Shown: positions 10,033-19,253, numbered from the stretch's first letter. The stretch is DNA of 39,247 nucleotides from Nanobdellota archaeon (GCA_030647095.1 JAUSKH010000002.1:1-39247); one strand, 5' to 3'. Notes: generated by a model from the sequence alone, not told the origin. Translations and numbers: made by a program.

Positions 10033-10218
10033 GTTTTTATTTATTAGTTAAACTTATCGTGGGGGGGTATTAATCCTTAGGACACCAAGAATTCTGGCAA
10101 TTGAATTCTTGGGTGCACTCAAGAACTGAGAGTTCTTGATGTTAAGTAATCGCGGGGACGTCAAACTTAAATAACTATCTAAATCTATAATACAAATATT
10201 TATAAACTATCTTGTAAT

Positions 10219-11553
10219 ATGATTTGTATGCTACAAGACATAAAAGAAAGAATAATATTACAAAAACGAGAAATTGAATCAAAACTCAAAGAGAGATATA
10301 TTGAAAGAAATCAGGACTTAAAATTAAATAATGATTTGATAAAAGTAATAGTTGGACCAAGAAGAGCTGGAAAATCCTTTTTTGCAATACATTTCTTAAA
10401 CAAACAAGGAAAATTTGGGTATGTTAATTTTGATGACGAAAAATTAGTTGAGGTAGAGAATTATGATGAGATAATCGCTGCGATAAACTCAGTTTATGAT
10501 AATCCTAAATTTATTCTTTTTGATGAAATTCAGAATCTTCCCAAATGGGAATTATTTGTTAATCGATTGCAAAGACAGGGACATAATTTGGTTATTACTG
10601 GAAGCAATTCAAATCTTTTGAGTAACGAATTAGCAACACACCTAACTGGAAGACATTTATTAACTAATATTTTTCCATTTTCCTTTAAAGAATATCTTAA
10701 ACTAGAAACCTCAAGATTTGTATCTGCGCAATCAAATCTTGATGGTGCTCAAGAACCACTAATTAAAAAGAATGTTCTTGACAATAAAGAATTAACAATT
10801 ACTGAAATAAAAGAAAAGATGTCTCAGTATCTGCTCAATGGAGGTTATCCAGAAATACTATCAAAAAAAATTGAATTAAAAGAATATTTGGGTACTTTAT
10901 TTAACTCAATAATCTATAAAGATATTGTAAAAAGATATAAAATAAGAAATCCAAGAGAAATTGAGGATTTGGTGATTTATTTTATTTCAAATATTGCGAA
11001 TGAATATTCTTATAACTCTTTAACAAAGGTTGGCAAAATTAAAAGTTCGCATACAACAGAAAAATATCTTAAATATTTAGAAGAATCATTTATTTTATTT
11101 AGTTTAAATAGGTTTTCCTATAAAGTTAAAGAGCAATTATCCTCAAATAAGAAAATTTATTGTATAGATAATGGATTTATTCAGGCAAAGGCATTTAGAC
11201 TAAGCCCAGATACGGGAAAGCTTTATGAAAATGTGGTTGCTTGTAAACTAAAAAAAGAGGAAGTTGATGGAAAATTAAAATTTTACTATTGGAAAAATCA
11301 ACAGCAGGAAGAAGTCGATTTTATTATAAAAGAAGGAATAAAAGTTAAGCAATTGATACAAGTTTGTTTTAATATAAATAATTTAGAAACCAAAAATAGA
11401 GAAATAAGAGCATTGATTAAGGCGGGAAAAGAGCTAAAGTGTAGTCATCTTTTGATAATAACCGAAGATACCGAAAGTAAAGAAAAAATGGAATGGTTTG
11501 GGGATAAAGCAACTATAAACTACATCCCCTTATGGAAATGGCTTTTAACATAA
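10219..11553 (+). CDS. AAA_14/DUF4143-type ATPase
   Basis: Walker A VGPRRAGKSFF, Walker B FILFDEIQNLPKWE, ITGSNSNLL; C-terminal ENVVACKL...FYYWKNQQQEEVDFII. Confidence 0.88.
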   Translation: MICMLQDIKERIILQKREIESKLKERYIERNQDLKLNNDLIKVIVGPRRAGKSFFAIHFLNKQGKFGYVNFDDEKLVEVENYDEIIAAINSVYDNPKFILFDEIQNLPKWELFVNRLQRQGHNLVITGSNSNLLSNELATHLTGRHLLTNIFPFSFKEYLKLETSRFVSAQSNLDGAQEPLIKKNVLDNKELTITEIKEKMSQYLLNGGYPEILSKKIELKEYLGTLFNSIIYKDIVKRYKIRNPREIEDLVIYFISNIANEYSYNSLTKVGKIKSSHTTEKYLKYLEESFILFSLNRFSYKVKEQLSSNKKIYCIDNGFIQAKAFRLSPDTGKLYENVVACKLKKEEVDGKLKFYYWKNQQQEEVDFIIKEGIKVKQLIQVCFNINNLETKNREIRALIKAGKELKCSHLLIITEDTESKEKMEWFGDKATINYIPLWKWLLT

Positions 11554-11637
11554 TCTTTAGATATCTCATAGAAGGATTAACTAGTCGCTTAGGGTGTCCA
11601 ACCCTATATTTTTATATATCTCTTTCTCCTTAATCAT

Positions 11638-12342
11638 ATGTTACCAATCCAAAAAGAATTACAATCCCTAACAAACCCAGAAAAAGCCATTATTCTCCAA
11701 CACTTCTTTAAAACAGGACATGGAGAATATGGCGAAGGGGATATCTTTCTAGGTATTCAAGTTCCGCATGTGAGAACAATTTCAAAAAAATATCTGAATC
11801 TATCTTATCAGGAAATTTCTATATTATTAAACTCAAAGATACATGAAGAAAGACTTGTTGCCCTTCTTATATTAATTGAAAAATTTAATAAATCAAGGAA
11901 AGATAATAAGGAGCGTAGAAGAATTTATGAATTTTATCTCTCGCAAAGAGCAGGCATAAACAATTGGGATCTTGTTGACCTAAGTGCAGATAAAATAGTC
12001 GGAGAATTTATCTTCAATGAAGATAAAAGTATACTCAGAGACTTAGCAAGATCAAAGAATCTCTGGGAACGCCGTATAGCCATAGTTTCAACATTTGCTT
12101 TTATAAGAAGGAAAAGATTCGGTGAAACTCTAGCAATATCTGAAATTTTGATTAACGATACTCATGATTTAATCCATAAAGCAGTTGGCTGGATGCTTAG
12201 AGAAGTAGGCAAGAGAGACCAAGAAATACTGGAAATTTTTCTAAAAACCCACTACAATTCTATGCCTAGAACAATGTTGCGCTACTCAATAGAAAAATTC
12301 CCTCAAGATAAAAGAAAAGCTTATTTGAAAGGTGAAATATGA
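11638..12342 (+). CDS. DNA alkylation repair protein (AlkD-like)
   Basis: FFKTGHGEYGEGDIFLGIQVPHVR and NWDLVDLSADKIVG. Confidence 0.9.
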   Translation: MLPIQKELQSLTNPEKAIILQHFFKTGHGEYGEGDIFLGIQVPHVRTISKKYLNLSYQEISILLNSKIHEERLVALLILIEKFNKSRKDNKERRRIYEFYLSQRAGINNWDLVDLSADKIVGEFIFNEDKSILRDLARSKNLWERRIAIVSTFAFIRRKRFGETLAISEILINDTHDLIHKAVGWMLREVGKRDQEILEIFLKTHYNSMPRTMLRYSIEKFPQDKRKAYLKGEI

Positions 12343-12416
12343 AACCACAAGATGTAACCTTTAATAAGTAATAACAATATAGAAAAGTTTAAATACACCT
12401 AAAATTTAAGAAAAAT

Positions 12417-13202
12417 ATGACATCAACACAATACGGGATAATTGAAGTAAAACAACCAGAGCATCCTCCTAGAAGTTTGCTTGTAGTTCCACATGAAAAC
12501 AACAATTTAATTGTAGGTTTTCCTGCTTTTGGTCCAGGTACTTATTCAGGTAATCAAAATTCTATGCAAAAATCATATTCTCATCCTCAAACTGGAGAAA
12601 GAATCTCTTTTACCCCAGCAACTACAGCCCAGTCTATTTCAGCAGCAGCATATGACTTTAAGAATCTAGCAAAACCTCAAATTTTTGACCCACAATGGCT
12701 GCAATTAGGATATATTTTAAGAACATCTGAAGGCGTTTTTGTAAATCTTCCAAAGGATAAACAAGGAAATGTAATAACAGACGAAGCTATTCTCAAATCC
12801 CATTTAAATGGAATTAAGCCAATTAGAATTGGCAAGAGTGATATTTACATTGCTTCAAATACAGAAAAGTTAAAAGATTTTGGCTTTGCACCCTATGAAA
12901 CTTTCCAAACAGGAATCCAGGACGGAAAAAAATTCGCAGAAGGCGGTTTAGCAAGAGTATTGGAACACACAGAAGAAAAAGCAAATGCTTTAGGAAAAAT
13001 AGCTTCCACTAAATTCTATCTAACAGGAGTTAATGTATGGGCTTTTGAGCAAACTAAAGAGCCTGTTTTAAGGGTTGCTAGTCTTGGCTCTGGCAGGGTC
13101 TCTGGTAGCGGCAGGTTGAGCGTTAATGGCAACGACTGGAGCAACGAGGGCTATGCTTTTGGGGTGTTAGATTCTGGCAAAGCCAGCGCAAAAAATTTGT
13201 AA
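12417..13202 (+). CDS. DGR variable (target) protein, C-terminal VR
   Basis: C-terminal VASLGSGRVSGSGRLSVNGNDWSNEGYAFG is encoded by a 94-bp repeat matching the downstream A-rich TR. Confidence 0.9.
   Translation: MTSTQYGIIEVKQPEHPPRSLLVVPHENNNLIVGFPAFGPGTYSGNQNSMQKSYSHPQTGERISFTPATTAQSISAAAYDFKNLAKPQIFDPQWLQLGYILRTSEGVFVNLPKDKQGNVITDEAILKSHLNGIKPIRIGKSDIYIASNTEKLKDFGFAPYETFQTGIQDGKKFAEGGLARVLEHTEEKANALGKIASTKFYLTGVNVWAFEQTKEPVLRVASLGSGRVSGSGRLSVNGNDWSNEGYAFGVLDSGKASAKNL
13073..13166 (+). repeat. DGR variable repeat (VR)
   Basis: Gap-free alignment to 13389-13482 (offset 316) with 16 mismatches, 15 at TR adenines. Confidence 0.93.
13174..13186 (+). promoter_or_regulatory. Small hairpin just downstream of the VR (DGR target-hairpin candidate)
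   Basis: CTGGC-AAA-GCCAG starting 8 bp after the VR end. Confidence 0.5.
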
Positions 13203-13388
13203 AAAACTTTATTAATCCATTCTTTCTAATTACTATGTCTTAGTCAAGCGAATATTCGTCAAGGCTAGGGCCACATGCCTATTACTCATGCTCGAAAGAG
13301 TATCAAATGCAAACGCAACAGCAAGTAGTTATAAAAAACGAACCCTGAAGCGTTGGTGATTTATTGTAGGGTAAGAGGCTACATAGTT

Positions 13389-13482
13389 GGTTGCTAGTCT
13401 TAACTCTAACAGGAACTCTGATAGCAACAGGTTGAACGTTAATGGCAACAACTGGAACAACAATGGCTATGCTTTTGGAATG
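13389..13482 (+). repeat. DGR template repeat (TR)
   Basis: A-rich copy of the VR with nine AAC codons in the VR reading phase; located between target gene and RT. Confidence 0.93.
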
Positions 13483-13506
13483 GCTCTAGCACCTAAGACT
13501 TTATAC

Positions 13507-14589
13507 ATGAAAACATACAAAAATCTCTATGAAAAAATAATTTCATTTGATAATTTGGTTCTGGCTTGGAAAAAAGCACGTAAGGGAAAAACACAGAAGT
13601 TATATGTAGTCAAATTTGAAGAAAACCTTGAGAAAAACCTTCTTGACCTGCATTTTGATTTAAAGGAGCAAATATACAAACCGATACAACTAGAGACATT
13701 TATTTTACGTGATCCAAAAACAAGAAAAATATCAAAATCAGATTTTAGGGATAGAATTCTTCATCATGCAATTATTAATATTTTAGAACCAATCTTTGAC
13801 AAAACTTTCATTTACGATTCATGTGCAAATAGAAAAGGCAAGGGAAATTTATTCGCTCTAAAAAGATTTAATCAATTCAAAAGAAAAGTATCAAATAATG
13901 GAACTAAAGCACCCAATGTATTTAACGATTCAAATTATATAAAAGGATACTGCCTAAAAGCAGATATTAAACATTATTTTGAAAAGGTAGATCAGGAAAT
14001 TCTATTAAAACTAATAGAGAAAAGAATAAAAGATAAGAACATAATCTGGCTGATTAGTCTAGTAATAAAGAATAATACGAACTTTGAAACGAAGAGAGAG
14101 GGTAATAATTTAGGAAAGGGTATGCCTCTAGGAAACCTAACATCGCAATTCTTCGCAAATATTTATCTCAATGAATTAGACTATTTTATTAAACACGAGC
14201 TTAAAGCAAAATATTATATCCGTTATGTAGATGATTTTGTGATTTTACATAAATTAAAATCACAACTTGAAAATTGGAAGGAAAGGATCAACTCGTTTCT
14301 CAAAAAGCAACTCAAATTAGAAATACATCCTGAAAAATCGCGCATTATTGCTCTATCTCGAGGCTTAGATTTCGTAGGCTTCAGAAACTTTTATCACTTC
14401 AAACTTCCTAGAAAAAGAAATATTAAGAAAATGAGGCATAAAATAACTTCTTTTGCAAACAAGGAAATACAATATAGGGAATTAATGGAATCATTTAACG
14501 GTTGGCAAGCATATGCCAAGTGGGGAAATACATTTAAAATACGAAAGAGTATAATTAGAGAGATTTATAGAGTGAAATTCAACGAATAA
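13507..14589 (+). CDS. DGR reverse transcriptase (ORF opens at TTG 13387 through the TR; ATG 13507 is the likely start)
   Basis: RT motifs YCLKADIKHYFEKVD, GMPLGNLTSQFFANIYLNELD (DGR-type GxxxSQ), YIRYVDDFVIL, LDFVGFRNF. Confidence 0.93.
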   Translation: MKTYKNLYEKIISFDNLVLAWKKARKGKTQKLYVVKFEENLEKNLLDLHFDLKEQIYKPIQLETFILRDPKTRKISKSDFRDRILHHAIINILEPIFDKTFIYDSCANRKGKGNLFALKRFNQFKRKVSNNGTKAPNVFNDSNYIKGYCLKADIKHYFEKVDQEILLKLIEKRIKDKNIIWLISLVIKNNTNFETKREGNNLGKGMPLGNLTSQFFANIYLNELDYFIKHELKAKYYIRYVDDFVILHKLKSQLENWKERINSFLKKQLKLEIHPEKSRIIALSRGLDFVGFRNFYHFKLPRKRNIKKMRHKITSFANKEIQYRELMESFNGWQAYAKWGNTFKIRKSIIREIYRVKFNE

Positions 14590-14601
14590 AGGAAAAACAA
14601 A

Positions 14602-14880
14602 ATGAGATTAGAACTATTTTCAATCCCAAATGATGCAAATGGAAATCTTATAAAAGACTTTCTTGTAAAAAATAATTTAACGTTTACAGAAATAATAACA
14701 GAAGATACTGAATTATTAAATAAGATTGCACAAACTAAACTATTAAATAAAATCTCTATATTAAGAGTTACATACTCTCATTCAATTCACGTTATGATTG
14801 GATACCAAGAAAATCAATTGAATCAATTAATTGAGCATATTAAAAAGTATAATCAAAATCACAATGAAACCCAACTTTAA
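14602..14880 (+). CDS. Hypothetical protein, possibly thioredoxin/glutaredoxin-like without CxxC
   Basis: MRLELFSIPNDANGNLIKDFLVKNNLTFTEI resembles a beta-alpha-beta glutaredoxin start; weak. Confidence 0.35.
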   Translation: MRLELFSIPNDANGNLIKDFLVKNNLTFTEIITEDTELLNKIAQTKLLNKISILRVTYSHSIHVMIGYQENQLNQLIEHIKKYNQNHNETQL

Positions 14881-15721
14881 ATCCCTCAAGGAGAAAAAAT
14901 CAACAAAAGAACTTCTAAACTTCAGCATCATAAACCTAGACAAACCATCAGGACCTACAAGCTTCGATGTCTCTCATTTTGTTAAAAAACTTACAGGAGT
15001 AAGTAAAACATCTCATTTAGGAACACTAGACCCACAAGTAAGTGGTGTACTTCCAATAACACTTGGAAGAGCCTGTCGCCTGGCAGATTATTTCATGCAC
15101 CACGATAAAGAATATATAGGAATTATGCGCATACATGAAAAAGTATCTGAAAAGAAACTAAAAGAAGAAATGAAGAAATTCTTAGGAAAAATATCACAAC
15201 TGCCTCCCCTAAGATCAAGGGTAAAAAGAGCTTTTAGAGAAAGAGAAATAAAGCTCTTTGAAATAATCGAAATAGACGGGAAAGACGTTTTATTTAAGGC
15301 AGATGTGGAGGCAGGAACTTACATAAGAAAGCTAATTAGCGACCTTGGAGAGAAAATAGGTGGTGCGCACATGCTTGAGTTAAGAAGAACACGAGCAAGC
15401 GTATTTCAAGAAGAAAACTCAATAAATTTATATGAACTAGAAAAAGTGTTCAAAGAATATAAAGAAGGCAATGATAAAGAATTAAGAAAAGTACTAATCC
15501 CAGCAGAACAGGCTTTATCAGAGGTTATACCAACTATCCAAGTAAAAGAATTAAGCATAAAACAATTACTCACAGGTAAACCTCTGATGAAAACCGATTT
15601 AATCTCACCATTACCCAGAGCAGAAAAGATAGCCCTTTTCTTCAAAGACAGATTAATAGAAGTTGCAAAAAAAGTTGAAGAAAAAGATATTATAGCAAGA
15701 CCTGAATTCGTCTATAACTAA
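14864..15721 (+). CDS. tRNA/rRNA pseudouridine synthase, TruB/Cbf5 family (ORF opens at 14831)
   Basis: INLDKPSGPTSFDVSHFVKKLTG...SHLGTLDPQVSGVLPITLGRACRLADY; AGTYIRKLISDLGEKIGGAHMLELRRTRA. Confidence 0.93.
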   Translation: MKPNFKSLKEKKSTKELLNFSIINLDKPSGPTSFDVSHFVKKLTGVSKTSHLGTLDPQVSGVLPITLGRACRLADYFMHHDKEYIGIMRIHEKVSEKKLKEEMKKFLGKISQLPPLRSRVKRAFREREIKLFEIIEIDGKDVLFKADVEAGTYIRKLISDLGEKIGGAHMLELRRTRASVFQEENSINLYELEKVFKEYKEGNDKELRKVLIPAEQALSEVIPTIQVKELSIKQLLTGKPLMKTDLISPLPRAEKIALFFKDRLIEVAKKVEEKDIIARPEFVYN

Positions 15722-15770
15722 ATCTCGATATCAGCACAACCCTTAAAAGCAATTATTCACTCTTTAAAAC

Positions 15771-16385
15771 ATGAGAGAATTCATATATTATTCAAGAACA
15801 GCACCCACATCAGGCAATTACATAAAAGAGGATTTGCATCAATCAGGAAGATTAGATATAGCAATCCATTCTGTAATAGCTTCTTTTTTTCTTAGCCACA
15901 AGATGAGAACAGATGTCAAACTTCATCTTATATTCAGCGGTCCCCCAGACCCTCCAAAACATCTTGAATTGAAACCGGTAACAGAAGGCGAAACAGATGT
16001 AGACAAAATCTATCTTTCAAAAAGAAATGTCTCAGGAATTTTAAAACGTATGTTGTATAAATATCGTGAAGGACAGAAAAAAGAAGTATTTCCAGGCTAT
16101 TGGATAGAAAAGAAACCTTTTTTGCATGTAGTCAATGAACTCTCTAATGAAGGTAAGAACCTTTACATTTTAGATGAAAGAGGAAAAGATCTAAGAGAAA
16201 TAGAAATAGAAAAAGATCCTATTTTTATTTTAGGTGACCATCAAGGTCTTCCTCAAAAAGAACTCAAGCGCTTAAAAAAAATATGTACTCCAGTCTCATT
16301 AGGCAAACGTCTTTACTTCGCATCTCATACAATTGCCATTGTCAACAACGAACTCGACAGACGTGAAGATGCTGGATTGTTATAA
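15771..16385 (+). CDS. trmY: tRNA pseudouridine(54) N1-methyltransferase TrmY
   Basis: MREFIYYSRTAPTSGNY...LILSGPPDPPKHL-like segment; FILGDHQGLPQKE; SLGKRLYFASHTIAIVNNELDR. Confidence 0.9.
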   Translation: MREFIYYSRTAPTSGNYIKEDLHQSGRLDIAIHSVIASFFLSHKMRTDVKLHLIFSGPPDPPKHLELKPVTEGETDVDKIYLSKRNVSGILKRMLYKYREGQKKEVFPGYWIEKKPFLHVVNELSNEGKNLYILDERGKDLREIEIEKDPIFILGDHQGLPQKELKRLKKICTPVSLGKRLYFASHTIAIVNNELDRREDAGLL

Positions 16386-16454
16386 ATTGTCTGAATTATG
16401 CTATCTCAATAATAGCATTGATTTAGTACTAGATTGTAGTATTGAATCATAGTA

Positions 16455-17249
16455 ATGATTAAAAACCCATCATGCACTGAAACATACATGGCAAAAGGCG
16501 CATCAATCAAATTTAAGTCATACGAAGAAACTATTCCAAAAATTCTTGACCTATTAAAATTAGAAAACGGTTTAGCAAACGCAGACACAGTAGTAATAAA
16601 GCCATTCTTGCTTAACCCAACTGAGAAATATGTTTCAGTTGATTTAGTTGAACAAGTATTAAGATTCTGTTTAATGCATAAAAAGTCTCTTGCAAAAATA
16701 TTTATTGCAGAAGGTGCTGATGGTTATGACACTATGGACCTATTTGATGAACTAGGCTACAGAAAACTCTCAGAGAGATATTCAATTGGCCTAATAGATC
16801 TCAATAATACAGAAACAGAAAGCATAGAAAAGGCACAATTTGAGAAATTTAAGTCAATAGACTATCCTTCAATACTAAAGAACAGTTTTGTAATTTCTCT
16901 TGCAAAACTAGATGAGGATGAAGAATTAGGAATAACTGGTTCTCTCCCAAGTATGCTTGGAGCATTTCCAGGTTCTTCTTACAAAGGTCTTCTTTCAAGA
17001 AAAAAAAGCAAAATAAGGAAATGGCCAATAAAATATTCTATTAATGATATCATTCAATGCAAAATGCCTGACTTTGCAATCATTGACGCTTCGTCTAAAG
17101 GTTTAATACTAGCTGGCTTGCCTTTGGATATTGATAAACAGGCAGCAAAAATACTAGATAAAGACTGGAAATCAATACCATACATTAGTTTAATAGAAGA
17201 AAACTCCATATTAAGAGAAGTTGAAAAGCCATTAGAAAGCGAAATCTAA
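16455..17249 (+). CDS. DUF362 family protein
   Basis: VVIKPFLL...IFIAEGADGYDTMDLFDELGY; IDASSKGLILAGLPLDIDK. Confidence 0.7.
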   Translation: MIKNPSCTETYMAKGASIKFKSYEETIPKILDLLKLENGLANADTVVIKPFLLNPTEKYVSVDLVEQVLRFCLMHKKSLAKIFIAEGADGYDTMDLFDELGYRKLSERYSIGLIDLNNTETESIEKAQFEKFKSIDYPSILKNSFVISLAKLDEDEELGITGSLPSMLGAFPGSSYKGLLSRKKSKIRKWPIKYSINDIIQCKMPDFAIIDASSKGLILAGLPLDIDKQAAKILDKDWKSIPYISLIEENSILREVEKPLESEI

Positions 17250-17264
17250 CTTCAAAAAAATAAA

Positions 17265-17546
17265 ATGATGAAAAAAGCGGTAAAGCTCACTTTAACAGGA
17301 GCAATGCAAGGAATATTCTTTAAGAATTTCATGAAAGAGAACGCTCAAAAATTTAATGTTACTGGTTTTGTAAGAAAGCTTGAAGACGGCCGCATGGAAA
17401 TATTTATTGAGGGAGATAGAGAAAAAGTAGATGCAATGTCTTCTATTTGTAAAGAAGGTCCTCCTCACTCTCAAATAAGGAATGTAGAAGAAAAAGAAGA
17501 AAAATTTCAGGGCGTTTTCAGTGAATTTAAAGTGTTTAGCTTCTGA
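17265..17546 (+). CDS. Acylphosphatase-fold protein (catalytic residues altered)
   Basis: GAMQGIFFKNF...VTGFVRKLEDGRMEIFIEGDREKVD. Confidence 0.8.
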   Translation: MMKKAVKLTLTGAMQGIFFKNFMKENAQKFNVTGFVRKLEDGRMEIFIEGDREKVDAMSSICKEGPPHSQIRNVEEKEEKFQGVFSEFKVFSF

Positions 17547-17584
17547 GTCAATAAATATATAAATCAAATTTCTTTAATCAATTT

Positions 17585-19093
17585 ATGGGACGAGAAGAAC
17601 AAATCATAAATGAACGCTTAAGAAAATTAAAAGAGTTAAGAGCACAAGGTATAAACCCATATATCTCAAAATATAACACAGACAGTACAGCAGCAGAACT
17701 ACAGGAAAAACACGAAAAGCTTAAACCAGAAGCAACTACAAAAGAAAAAGTAAATGTTGCAGGAAGACTGCTTAGCTTTCGCGATATGGGGAAAATCCAG
17801 TTTGGCACACTGTACGATGGAACAGGCAAAATCCAAATAGTATTGCAGGAAGAAGGAACATCAAAAACTATCTCAGAATTTACAAAGAAATACCTCGATG
17901 TCGGAGATTTTATAGGAATCAATGGAACAGTATTTAGAACAAAGCGAGGCGAACTCTCTATACTTGTAAAAGATATTAAACTGCTCACAAAATCTATCCT
18001 TCCACTGCCAGAAAAGTGGCACGGCCTTCAAGACAATGAAGACAGGCTTAGAAAACGTTATTTAGATATCCTAATGAATCCAGAAGTTAAAGAAATGTTT
18101 ATTAGAAAAAGTCTTTTCTGGAATACAATAAGAACTTTTCTGATAGAAAAAGGTTTTCTAGAGGTTGAAACACCAGCATTAGAAAATTCAGCAGGAGGCG
18201 CAACAGCTACACCTTTCGCAACACACCATAATGCTCTCAACATAGATATCTATCTTAGAATATCCATGGGAGAATTATGGCAAAAGAAATTAATGGTTGC
18301 TGGCTTTTCAAAAACATTTGAAATAGGAAGGCAATTTAGAAACGAAGGGATAGATGCAGAACATTTACAAGACTACACTCAAATGGAATTCTACTGGGCA
18401 TATGCTAATTATGAAGACGGCATGAAATTAGTAGAAGAAATGTATAAGGAAGTGGCAAAAAAAGTTTATGGAAAAACAATATTCAAAATAAACAATCAAG
18501 ATATTGATTTAGGAAAAAAATGGGGAAAAGTCAATTACGCGGAAACAGTAAAAAAAGAAACAGGAATTGATATTTTTTCAGCAAGCGAAAAACAAATGGA
18601 GAAAGTCCTAGAAAAATTAAAACAAGAGTTTATCCCAGGTTCACCAAAGCCAAGAATTATAGATGCTCTCTGGAAATACTGTAGGAAGAAAATCCAAGGA
18701 CCTGCTTTTCTTACAGGTCAGCCTGTTGAAGTATCTCCATTAGCAAAACGTTCTGAAAAAGATCAAAGAACAGTAGAGCAGTTCCAGGTAATAATAGCAG
18801 GAACTGAAATAGGTAATGGTTACAGCGAATTGAACGATCCTATAGACCAAGAATCAAGATTTGAAGAACAGCATTCAATGAAAGAATCAGGTGATGCAGA
18901 AGCACAAAGTCATGACTTTGAATTTGTGGAAGCTCTCAAATATGGTATGCCTCCTACTTGTGGCTTCGGTGTTTCAGAACGTTTATTTGCATTCCTCGAA
19001 GGTAAACCTATAAGGGAAACAGTAATCTTCCCATTAATGAAACCTATTTCTCAAATAAAAGAAAAAGGATGTGCAAAGAATGGCAAACGTTGA
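17585..19093 (+). CDS. lysS: Lysyl-tRNA synthetase, class II
   Basis: RLRKRYLDILMNPEV, FLEVETPALENSAGGATATPFATHHNALNIDIYLRIS, FEIGRQFRNEGIDAEH, GCGFGVSERL-like motif 3. Confidence 0.95.
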   Translation: MGREEQIINERLRKLKELRAQGINPYISKYNTDSTAAELQEKHEKLKPEATTKEKVNVAGRLLSFRDMGKIQFGTLYDGTGKIQIVLQEEGTSKTISEFTKKYLDVGDFIGINGTVFRTKRGELSILVKDIKLLTKSILPLPEKWHGLQDNEDRLRKRYLDILMNPEVKEMFIRKSLFWNTIRTFLIEKGFLEVETPALENSAGGATATPFATHHNALNIDIYLRISMGELWQKKLMVAGFSKTFEIGRQFRNEGIDAEHLQDYTQMEFYWAYANYEDGMKLVEEMYKEVAKKVYGKTIFKINNQDIDLGKKWGKVNYAETVKKETGIDIFSASEKQMEKVLEKLKQEFIPGSPKPRIIDALWKYCRKKIQGPAFLTGQPVEVSPLAKRSEKDQRTVEQFQVIIAGTEIGNGYSELNDPIDQESRFEEQHSMKESGDAEAQSHDFEFVEALKYGMPPTCGFGVSERLFAFLEGKPIRETVIFPLMKPISQIKEKGCAKNGKR

Positions 19094-19253
19094 TTTGATT
19101 GTAAAAAGTAAAATTAAAGAAGCAGTACCCGAACTTAACGTCGCAAGCGACGTGCCAGAAGCACTAAACAAGAAAGCATTAGAACTCTTGAAGGAAGCTG
19201 CTGAAAGAGCTAAAGCAAACGGCAGAAGAACACTACAAGGAAGAGATCTTTAG
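19071..19253 (+). CDS. Small histone-fold-like (DUF1931-type) protein
   Basis: ANVDLIVKSKIKEAV...ALNKKALELLKEAAERAKANGRRTLQGRDL; overlaps the lysS end. Confidence 0.7.
   Translation: MQRMANVDLIVKSKIKEAVPELNVASDVPEALNKKALELLKEAAERAKANGRRTLQGRDL

Noticed and set aside
10065-11620. ATPase gene as an insertion-element cargo flanked by GGACACC inverted copies
   Set aside because: Shared flank is only about 7-8 bp and not collinear; no transposase.
13387-13506. TR as a genuine protein-coding N-terminus of the RT
   Set aside because: TTG start and direct TR content make this less likely than ATG 13507; kept only as a low-weight observation.
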